Source of the DNA: Isoetes taiwanensis
Lineage: Eukaryota > Streptophyta > Lycopodiopsida > Isoetales > Isoetaceae
NCBI GenBank assembly: GCA_021234155.1
Contig: JAJEKV010000010.1
Coordinates: forward strand, 15,318,275 to 15,382,274
DNA length: 64,000 bases
Reading direction: 5' to 3'
Below, in pieces: positions 46,811-55,725 of the stretch. The first letter of the stretch is position 1. Every line of letters starts with the position of its first letter. The notes beneath the pieces were generated by a model. It saw nothing but the letters and a program-made list of their open reading frames with translations, made no database searches and was not told where the DNA came from. Made by a program: the position numbers and the translations under genes.

Positions 46811-46929
46811 TTTATTGTAAATAACTTTTTGTAAATACAAAATTATGCTTTTGATCTAGATTGTATTAAGGATATCCGCATTTGGAATTGCCAAAATTGG
46901 AGCAAAATTCAGTGTTTTTGGCTTCACCC
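46811..46929 (+). terminator. Likely 3' end of histone-like gene
   Basis: TTGTAAATAAC and TTTTGTAAATACAAAATTATGC follow the stop, a U-rich, AAUAAC-like stretch typical of plant polyadenylation regions. There is no animal-type histone mRNA stem-loop. Confidence 0.35.
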
Positions 46930-47387
46930 CTCACAGAGTGCGCCAGACCAAATCCATCATTCTCGGATTAGCCCCTCGCGCATTGTGCGAGTGGTCGACC
47001 ACTGATCTTTGCCAATACTTGGCCAAATGTAGAAAGTAAGGGTATAATCCAACCCAACTCATTGAGATACGTAGGATTTGTCCCTTAGATTATAGAAATT
47101 GAGCCATCCTATCACAGAGTGCACCAGGACCAAATCCATCATTCTCGGATTAGCCTCTCGCGCAATGTGTGAGTGGTCGACCCCTGATCTATGCCAACAC
47201 TTGTCCAAATGAAGTAAGTAAGGGCACAATCCGACTTAACTCGTCGAGATAAGTAGGATTTGACCCTTAGTTTGCATGTTTTGAGTCATCATCGACCCAA
47301 ATAGGGCCCCACCTCTCACAGAGTGCACCAGGACCAAATCCGTCATTCTCGGATTAGCCTCTCGCGCACTGTGTGAGTGGTCAGACC
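46930..47387 (+). repeat. Double-hairpin repeats 3, 4 and 5
   Basis: Copies at 46930-47000, 47111-47183 and 47315-47387 (intervals 181 and 204 bp). They keep TCACAGAGTGC, CAAATCC.TCATTCTCGGATT and the mirrored GCGCA.TGTGNGAGTGG end. Changes are partly compensated (G-U pairs in the third copy). A shared TTTGNCCCTTAG-like filler lies between them. They stand between the histone-like gene and the TATA box of the second accessory gene. Confidence 0.85.
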
Positions 47388-47553
47388 AAAATTGACCCAA
47401 CTGGCCCCAATTTTCCCCAAATCAGATGAAATTTCTTGCAATAGGATCCTTAGAATGCACTCTTTAACCTAGTTTGCCTATGAAATGCATAGCAGCACCT
47501 TAGAATCATAGATATTGCCCAACTTTAAAATTTTCCAAAATTAGGGTTTTGTC

Positions 47554-47567
47554 TATAAATAGGACCA
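47554..47567 (+). promoter_or_regulatory. TATA box of second accessory gene
   Basis: TCTATAAATAGGAC, about 115 bp before the ATG, preceded by TTAGGGTTTTG and followed by CCAAGGCGATTTTCTAG. It mirrors the promoter at 45507. Confidence 0.65.
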
Positions 47568-47671
47568 CAACCCTCATTTGCACCCTACTCATTTCCTCCT
47601 CACTCCAAGGCGATTTTCTAGCTCCCAAAGGCGCTTCCCCATCTGTTTGACATCCCCGCTGCTCTAGTATC

Positions 47672-49212
47672 ATGGCAACATCAGCATTCAGGCGATGGTA
47701 CAACGCCACTACTCACGTGGCCGAGGCCGACATCAACTCAGTCTTCGCCGTCTTTCAAAAGGAGATTGATGTGGAGGCAACCATTAATGCCACCTCCTAT
47801 TACCAAGACATCATGGCTAAATTCCATGCCAAGATAGGACCTTCTTTAGTAGAACTTCCACCTTGCATAGGATACTTTACTCCAAGCATGGCCCTTCGTA
47901 CAGCTCTGCAAGACATCCCTAAGATAGACAAGTACTTAGAAAACAAAGCTAGCCGCTTGCCTAATTATATGTCAGTATCTGTAAATAGGAGGAGATATTT
48001 CTCCTACACCACAGTTGTAGCAATCTTCCTATCACATAGAGCCCAAACCCAGATAGGGGAACCATCTGTCCAACCCCTAGACATTGAGCTTATGGCCATG
48101 GCAGCAGGTGAAGACGAGAAGATGCGTCTGAAGTACGAGAGGGAGGAGCAGGAGGAAGAGGAGGGGCGTGGGTCGGACATTGAAGACATCACTGACGTCG
48201 ACCTGGTACAAGAAAGGCAGCAAGCAGAGCAGCAGCTCCAGAGCTTTGAAGAGGGGCTGAGAACCACGCGGATAGCTCCATCACTTGGGCTAGGCATCAC
48301 AAGCTTAACCCCAGTAATCATCCAAGGAGAGGCGTACCTGAGCCTCCACGACATCAAGAACTTTCCAGAGTGCAGGGACAGGGGCTACAGGATAGACGAG
48401 CTCCTACATCTCCTACGACAGCAAAGGGACCTCAATGACTTCATCGACCGGGAGACACAGGACTTTCCCATCAACATAAGGGAGGCCCGGACATACACTG
48501 GCCAGACATCGACGGACATAGAAGCCTACACCAGCATCAGGCAGATGATGGACCAGCAGGAGTTACCTTCAGAGGAGGAGTTCTTAGCAATCCAAGAACG
48601 GATGGGAATTAGGGGGAAATCAACGAGTACACTCTTACCCAGCACCTCAGCAGCGACACCAGCACCAACCGAAGGCATCATCAACTTAGGCAGCATCAAC
48701 TTAGCATCTTCAATGTACAGCGACTACAAGGAGATGGTAGAAGTACCAGTTGATAAATACTCTGGAAGACACAGGGCTGCATTCAAATCCAGCGAGGAGG
48801 CAGGGCATGACAAAGCCCTGAGGTTCTATCTACCCTTGCTCATTGATTGAAGGATAGCGGTTATACATCGCCAATTCAGCCCACGTGGGGAAGAAGGAGT
48901 TTTTATGCTCCTCTCTCAGAATTCGGAGGACATGCTCGCATGACCCCAAACATCGACCATGTCATCCTTGTCAAGAGGACAATAGCATTAAGCATCTTCG
49001 ACTTCGCGGTTCCTTATAGGCGACAAGGCAGTTTGGCAGTTACCGCAGCCTATACATCAGACAGAAGGATTGAAGGCTTGGTGACCGCACTCCAAGGAGG
49101 CACGGCCACCAACATCCTGAGGAACTTAGGGCGAACGGTCGGCACAGCCCAAGTAAAGAAATTCTTGGGGACAACCCAGATTATATTAAAAGACTCCAAG
49201 AATAAAACTTAA
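47672..49212 (+). pseudogene. Second accessory protein of the chromovirus, unknown family
   Basis: The ATG at 47672 opens 392 codons to a TGA at 48850. The frame one base over continues from there without loss for another 120 codons to TAA at 49212, so the original protein was probably about 510 residues with one indel near 48845. Features: N-terminal MATSAFRRWYNATTHVAEAD; a possibly globular region with LPPCIGYFTPSMALRTALQD; an acidic coil around residues 145-195 (KYEREEQEEEEGRGSDIED); a middle part PVIIQGEAYLSLHDIKNF; a Ser/Thr/Pro/Ala linker near 310-335; and a C-terminal YTSPIQPTWGRR, AVPYRRQGSLAVTAAYTSDR and NILRNLGRTVGTAQVKKFLG. No zinc finger, protease or polymerase motif. It may be a nucleic-acid-binding or structural protein, but I do not recognise it. 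AATAAA overlaps its last codons. Confidence 0.7.
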
Positions 49213-49387
49213 AATTTTCAATTTCCTATGTCTATTTATGAATGTAAACATATTATATCCATGAATATAAATGTCATATTGATCATGTTCTCTTGATATA
49301 TTTTGTCCCTACGATTATATCACCAAACAAATCAATGCAATGACAAAACAATGAACTAATCATTAGAGTGTAATCTAATGTGTATGC

Positions 49388-50580
49388 AGCTAGAGTACCT
49401 AGGAATGTTGGGGAACAAGGACAACATGAGCAAGCCAGCAAGGCAATTCCAGCCAAGAAATCTGTACCAGGAGTTCGAAGCACCAACCCCAGAACAGGAG
49501 ATATCCCAGATAAGGTCAGACATCCACAAGATAAGAGCACTGTTGGCAGGAGCAGCAACAGGCGGACCAGACCAGAACGTACAATTGCCAGAAACACCAG
49601 CCGGCCGAGCAGCTAAACCAAAGAAGAGAAGCCGGAGAAGGAGGTCATCCAGCACGGACTCCTCCAACTCAAGTTCTGACTCCGACTCCGAGTCTGATGA
49701 GCAGGAAAATGAGCAACAGGACCACCGGGAGGGTCCCAACCGTGATAGGGGCAGGGTAGAAGCCAGACTATCAGAAGAAGGTTGACTCGGCATTGAGCAA
49801 TGTATGAAAAGCCAGGAAGTTGGAGCAATTCTCAAGGGATATCAGGTCTGGAATGGAAGCCGAGGCATGGTTAGATGAAATGAGGGAGTATGGGAATGCT
49901 TATAGCATGAAGGATAAGGACAAAGGCAGAGTAGCAACAGCCAACCTTAAGGGAGCAGCAAGGATTTGGTGGAAAGGCTATGCCAAATCCCATGGATTAA
50001 GCAGGGATAGTTGCAGGTTCAAGAAGTTTGTCAAAGCATTTAAGCGCCATTATGTTCAAAGGGAACACAAGTGTCGTATGATGCAGCAGTTCTACAGGTT
50101 GCAGCAGGGCAATAAGACAGTCCAGAAGTACACTGAAGAATCCATGAGGCTGAGGCTCTATGTGCCGAAATTGAGTGAAAGACATGCAGTAGAGGGATGC
50201 ATCAAAGGCTTGAATGAAGAAATCAGGAAGCTAGTGAGAGCAATAAACCCCAAGACAGTGTCAAAAGCAGAGTCCAAGGCAGTGAGCTTACAAGGAACAG
50301 GACCTCAAGAGAGTGGGCCGAGGCAGCAGTACTATCAGGACAAGGGGAAGGCTACAGGAAGCTATAGCCCAAGAGCAACAAGCCCAGCAGCTAGTAGACC
50401 TCAATACAACGCAAATTCCGGGAAGCAAGGCAATGGAAACTTTGGCAAGCAGGATAAGAAACAGGTTAGCTTCAAGGAACAAGGATGAGGTTCAAACTAC
50501 TCCAAGGCAGTGAAGCAGTTCTTACAGTCCATCCCCAAGGAGAAGAGGCAGGAATGTCTTGAAAAGCAGTTGTGCTTCAG
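49388..50580 (+). pseudogene. gag region of the chromovirus
   Basis: An acceptor-like TGTATGCAG precedes 49389, which may be where a spliced gag-pol mRNA starts. The first part (49378-49785) has MLGNKDNMSKPARQFQPRNL, EQEISQIRSDIHKIRALLAG and a basic/Ser/Asp block (KKRSRRRRSSSTDSSN). A frameshift near 49780 leads to the Gag core (49820-50488): DEMREYGNAYSMKDKDKGRV, AARIWWKGYA, FVKAFKRHYVQREH and VQKYTEESMRLRLYV, the W.D....F...Y-type Ty3 Gag helices. An in-frame TGA lies at 50486. The zinc knuckle [14 protein letters not shown] follows at about 50567-50608. Confidence 0.85.
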
Positions 50581-51300
50581 GTGCTTCCAGCCAGGACATC
50601 GGAGACATAATTGCCCATTTGTGATGAACGCGGCATTAGCGGAGCTAGGATGGGTAACACCCACGGACGTCGACGAAGAAGATGCTCCCGACTACATCCA
50701 GGGTGAGTGCCACATCTTTGCCGCTATTGACTCCGAGAATGCTGAGAGTCAGTATCAAGTCATTTCGACAACTGGGAAGGCTCAAGCCAAGTCCTTCATA
50801 GTGTTGATAGACACAGGGAGTACCCACAATTTTGTCTCGCCAAGGATAGTAGAAATGTTGAAGCTGCCTTTGAAGTCCAAGTCTAGGCCGGTTGTGTTGG
50901 CAAGTGGGGCAGTCCGACGCACAGCTGGGAAGAGAATTAACTTCAACATAGACTTGCCAGGTATCAATGTTGGAATAGGAGCAGAAGTCATGAACATCGG
51001 CAAGTACGACTTGATCATAGGCATGGAATACCTTGGGCCGGCTGGAGCTGTGATTGATTGTGGGAAGCGGAAAGTAACCTTAACAACGCTAGAGGGCAAG
51101 GTCATTGAGATAACAGATAAAGAAGTCACCTCAATCATGAAATGCATGTCTAGTAAGAAGTTACTTAGATGCTTAAAGAAGGAGCAAGTGGCCTATGTCT
51201 TTAAACTCGAAGTTGACGAGCAAGAGACAGCGGAAGAGAAAGAGGCCAAAGCATTGAGCAAGCTCCCAAATCCTATAGCAAAGTTGGTGAAGGAATTCCA
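50581..51300 (+). pseudogene. Aspartic protease domain of chromovirus pol
   Basis: [20 protein letters not shown] carries the D-T-G active site. [20 protein letters not shown] is the flap-distal motif with hydrophobic-G. Same open frame as the zinc knuckle upstream and the RT downstream (50510-52033). Confidence 0.9.
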
Positions 51301-52800
51301 TGATTTGTTCCTAGATGAGATTAAGCAACTTCCACCTTACAGAGAAGTCGAGTGTGAAATAGCACTTGAGCCAGGAACTAAGCCAACAAGCAAGGCGCCC
51401 TACAGGATGTCAACCCAGGAGTTGACGGAATTGAAGAAGCAGTTGCAGGAGTTGCTAGACCTAGGGTTTATAAGACCTAGTGTCTCTCCATTTGGAGCGT
51501 TAATACTCTTCGTGAAGAAGAAGGATGGAAGTCTTAGGATGTGCATTGACTATCGTCAATTAAACAAGCACACCATCAAGAACAAGTATGCCCTATCACG
51601 ATCTGATGATCTGATGGATCAATTGCAGGGAGCAGAGGTCTTCTCCAAGATAGATTTGAGGTCAGGCTATCACCAAATCAGAATTAAGGAAGAGGACATC
51701 CATAAGTCTGCATTCAGGATGAGATATGGGCACTATGAGTTCACAGTGATGTCATTCGGTTTGTCCAATGCTCCAGCAACTTTCATGAGGCTCATGAACG
51801 ATGTTTTCCGTGAATTCCTAGATTCTTTCATCATAGTTTTCTTTGATAATATTCTAGTTTACAGCAAATCCCTAGAGGGGCATGTCCAGCACTTGAGAAA
51901 GGTGCTTGAAAAACTAAGAAGGCATCAACTCTTTGCGAAGCTATCCAAGTGCCACTTCGCAACAGAAAGAGTAGAGTACTTGGGGCATGTGATCACAGCA
52001 GAAGGGATTTCCACCGACCCTGCGAAGATCTAAGCGGTGATTGATTGGCCGGCACCAAAGAACACCCATGAAGTGAGAAGCTTCCTCGGTTTAGCAGGAT
52101 ATTACAGGAAGTTCGTCAAGAACTTTGCAAAGGTAGCAACCCCGCTGACGGACCTCACCAAAGCAGGAAAGATAAAGGATTGGGCAAGTCATTGGCAAAA
52201 GAAGGCCCATGCAGCATTTGAGACGTTGAAGGAAGCTTTAACGACAGTGTTAGTCTTAGTCTTGCCAGATCCATCCAAGGATAAGCTTGTAGCAACATAC
52301 GCTAGCAGGATGCAACAGGTGCAGTACTCATGCAGGAGGAAAGGGTAGTCGCATATGACTCCAAGAAGATGAATGATGCGGAGCAGCGATACCCAACTCA
52401 TGACCAAGAACTCTTGGCCATTGTAAGAGCATTGCGAATCTGGAGACACTATTTGTTGGGAAGGAAGTTCCAACTAGACACAGATCATCAAAGCCTCCAG
52501 TATATATTCACGCAACCACTCCTGAACCTGAGGCAAAGAAGGTGGGATGGAATTTCTCGAAGAATATGACTTCGAGATAGCCTACAAGGCAGGCAAGCTA
52601 AACATAGTCGCAGATGTGCTCTCCAGGAAGCCCTTGAAGGCGAGGATGCATTGCAATGCCATATCAACGCTCACAAGTGAGTATGGCAAGAAGATTGAAG
52701 AGACCTTGCCAACAAATTGCGACTTTAAAGAAGTATGGGCAAGCCTCTCTAAAGAGGCAAGAACAGACAAAGAAAGGGAGGCCTTCAAGAACTATTGAAA
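51301..52800 (+). pseudogene. RT and RNase H of chromovirus pol
   Basis: [79 protein letters not shown]. The catalytic box reads [10 protein letters not shown], Asn replacing the second Asp of the usual D-D, so polymerisation should be lost. One in-frame TAA at 52034, then [20 protein letters not shown] (RT end). RNase H pieces follow in shifting frames ([60 protein letters not shown]). Confidence 0.9.
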
Positions 52801-53860
52801 GGAAGGAAACCTCCTATACCATAAGAACAAGTTGTGTGTACCAGAATCTTCGGGAGTAAGAAAGTTAATCCTACATTATACACACAATAGCCCCATAGCT
52901 GGCCATGCAGGGTTTATGAAGACATACTTCAACATTAGAAGCAGCTACTTCTGGCCTGGCATGAAGAAGCAAATAGCAAGGTACATTCCTGAATGCCAGA
53001 TATGCCAGCAAACAAAGGCGGAGCAACTCCGAATCCCAGGAGCCTTAGAGCCGTTGCCAGTGCCAAATGCTAAGTGGAAAGTCATAAGCATGGACTTCAT
53101 TACAGGACTTCCAAGAACAGCAAGAGGCAAGGATGCCCTGATGGTGGTGGTAGATAAGTTGTCGAAGATGGCACACTTTGTGCCGTGCAGGACAACAGAC
53201 ACAGCATTGGATACTGCCGTCCTATTTATTAAGGAGATTTTTAGACTCTATACGGCATGCCGAGGGAGATAATCTCGGACAGGGACTCTAAATTCATAAG
53301 TGCATTTTGGCAGGACCTATTTACCGCCATCTTGACGAAGCTTTCTATGAGCACAGCATATCATCCGCAAACAGATGGTTAGACGGAGCGAACAATCTAA
53401 GTGGGAAGATTTCATCCACTTAGTAGAGTTCGCCTAGTCTTACCCCAGATACTTGGCACAACCCAGTGTCAAAAGTGGAAGTCTCTTAGCAGATGTTATC
53501 GGATATGCAGCAATTGGTGGAGGAGGTAAGAGGTTACCTTCTAGCAGCGAGAAGTAGGCAGAAAAGTGTAGCCGATAAGCATAGAACGGTAAGGGAATTT
53601 CAGGTGGGAGACAATGTATGGTTGAAGATCAAGGTGAAGCAGGTCAAGCTCCGCATCGGCAATTGTAAGAAGCTTGTTCCAAGATGGGCTGGATCTTTCA
53701 GGATAACCAAAAGAGTAGGTACCCAATCCTACAAGTTGGACCTGCCAGCACATCTCAAAATCCATAGGGTCTTCCATGTAAGTCTCCTAAAGAGGCACAC
53801 TCCTAATCCAGAGGAAGTATTGGAGACAACCGAGTTACTGGAAATGACGGATGACCAGCT
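52801..53860 (+). pseudogene. Integrase of chromovirus pol
   Basis: Zinc domain HYTHNSPIAGHAGFMKTYF with CQICQQTK (HHCC). Core with VISMDFITGLP (first D), after a frameshift near 53265 IISDRDSKFIS (second D) and AYHPQTDG followed by a stop just before the E-containing TERTI. The C-terminal part 53493-53850 has REFQVGDNVWLKIKVKQVK, PRWAGSFRITKRVGTQSYKL and HRVFHVSLLKRH. Confidence 0.88.
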
Positions 53861-54074
53861 TGAAATCGTCCCTGAGGTTCTTCTTGACAGGGCCTATAAG
53901 AAGACAAGAAGATCCAAATTTCTCCAATACCTTGGGAAATGGACGCACTTACCTGTGGAGGACGCTACGTGGGTACTACAATCAGATTTGCAGAAGCAGT
54001 ATCCCCAATTCATGGAGCAATGCAAGGGTCGGCTCATCACCGAAGTAATCAACACCGACTCGATAGGTGAGTAG
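53861..54074 (+). other. Chromodomain at integrase C-terminus
   Basis: PEVLLDRAYKKTRRSKFLQY, LGKWTHLPVEDATWV, then LQKQYPQFMEQ: the P..ILD....RG....YLVKWKG.P...ATWE pattern of chromovirus chromodomains, which read histone H3 marks and steer integration to heterochromatin. The aromatic cage appears partly kept (Tyr, Trp). Confidence 0.85.
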
Positions 54075-54545
54075 AAGGTAGATTAAAAAGTCTACTTCCG
54101 TCTCACGGAAGTAGATGACCTTGAGAGATAAGAGGTCATTCAGGCATGCATTGATAGGAAAGCACCTCTAGTCAATGCCTACCACGGGAAGGACACCATC
54201 CTTCACGCCCAAATACGGGAAGGACGCCACCCTTCACGCCAAAGGCAACTAAAGGTGTAGGCATGAGTGTCATCCTAGGCATGATAGGGCACTGTCTCCA
54301 CTGGCCACGATGGAAGAAGCATCCTCTTCCTACGCCGGGAGATTAGTCTTGCATCCATGTAAATTGTAATTAATGGGTGGTTCCCTAACAACCAATTTTA
54401 TGATAATTAAATGTGTACTAACGTAGTGTTGGATCTGCAGGCCAATAGGAGAGTCTAGCGGCAGGAAGGTCACACTGTGAAGACTTGCAACACATAATTT
54501 TGTCATGATGTGTTGTAAGGGAACAACGTGGAACTTTAAGTAGGA
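54075..54545. other. 3' untranslated region of the chromovirus
   Basis: A stem GTCTACTTCCGTctCACGGAAGTAGA... near 54090 and a duplicated CGGGAAGGACNCCANCCTTC phrase (about 54185 and 54219). No LTR similarity seen. Confidence 0.5.
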
Positions 54546-54954
54546 AATTTTGGAACTATGTTAATAAGGATAATGGTATAAGCCATAAAATTTTGTGAAT
54601 AATAGACGATAAAGCAAGAGGATGGAATAACCTCTTATCATAGTATAATAATAAAGCAAGGATATGTTATCATAAATTAAAATATTAAAATGTGTAAAGT
54701 TATATGTATCAAGTGTGAGCATTGCTTGCCAAGGATTTGGCTATAGTTTGCATGTGATGGCGCGAGAGAATTGTATTTGCAAATTGCATTTGTTGGACTA
54801 CCATGGAAGGTGAGACACATGGTACGATATAGGTGCAAATTTTTGTCAAGGGCATTTAATGTGGGATGGTTTATCTTGCTTTATCTATAGTGTGTTAGTC
54901 TAATTAACATGAACGTCTTTTGGATTCAATAATTTTCGCTCCTGAATTTTTCGC

Positions 54955-55725
54955 ATGCCTCCGAAGAAGAAAAATGGGTCACCAGCAGATGGTGACCTAA
55001 TAGAATATGATGGGGATTCAGCACATTTGATCAGTCTCCTACAAGAAATGAAAGCAGAAATTGCTGGGCTAAAAGGAGAAATCGTTGGACTAAAAGGAGA
55101 AATCGTTGGATTGCGAGGAGAAGTTTCGTCAGTGAGGAAATCTTTAGATGAAGCCTTGCATTAAAATACCATGCTCACATCCCAGAATGCAGAACTGGCA
55201 GTAGCAATTAAACCAGCGGTGGATTATAATGCTCAAATTACAAATCTAGAATCGAAATTGGCCTCTCTAGTTGCTGAGACTACTAAAGAGCAAATGATAC
55301 TTCACAGGCAGCACGTTACTGCAGAACAAGCGGATCTAGATATGAGGGCAAAAAATCTAAAGATTGCTGGTCTTCCTGAATTGGATGATGAAGATATAAC
55401 CGAGACACTCAGACAGTTTTTTGCAGACACGATGCATATTCATGAACCTGGTTTTGTGTCAGGAAGACGGTTGGGAAAGCCAGGATATCATATACACCCT
55501 ATTCTGGTAAAATTTAAGAACAGAGAAGCCAGAGATAGAATTATGAACAACAGGAGCTCCCTCAAAGGAGAAAAAGGAATCTGGTTAGATCAAGATCTGA
55601 CACCAACTCAATTGGAGATCAGGAAAAAGGAGTGGTTAAAAGTAAAAGAGGCAAGGTTATCAGGCTGGGTTGCATATCTAGATCAAAGCGGTAAGGCAAT
55701 TATCACAAACAGAAAACGTAGCTAG
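54955..55725 (+). pseudogene. LINE ORF1 protein (one premature stop)
   Basis: ATG, PPKKK basic start, a coiled coil with a heptad-like repeat (EIAGLKGEIVGLKGEIVGLR), one TAA at 55162, then in the same frame more coiled coil, an RRM-like part (NLKIAGLPELDDEDITETL, HPILVKFKNREARDRIM) and an L1 ORF1p-type C-terminal domain (LKGEKGIWLDQDLTPTQLEI). RNA-binding chaperone of the LINE ribonucleoprotein. It ends TAG at 55725 in frame with ORF2. Confidence 0.85.

Larger units (their letters stand above)
43368..54545 (+). mobile_element. Ty3/gypsy chromovirus with accessory histone-like gene (3' LTR not found)
   Basis: 5' LTR 43368-44889 (TGTGACGT ... ACGTCACA, perfect 8-bp inverted ends), then G and an initiator-Met primer-binding site. 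A leader of about 4.5 kb carries two accessory genes with their own TATA boxes and five hairpin repeats. Then come a gag region (49378-50580), protease, RT, RNase H, integrase and chromodomain to 54074. No matching 3' LTR is visible before the LINE at about 54555 or after it, so the 3' end is lost or diverged. CpG-decay-type stops and indels mark it as an old copy. Confidence 0.85.

Noticed and set aside
46811-46929. Animal-type histone mRNA 3' stem-loop after the H3-like gene
   Set aside because: No matching short stem with downstream purine-rich element. The region looks like a plant polyadenylation signal.
54060-54545. 3' LTR of the chromovirus
   Set aside because: Compared by eye with the 5' LTR start (TGTGACGTTC) and end (GACGTCACA). 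No matching text here or downstream.
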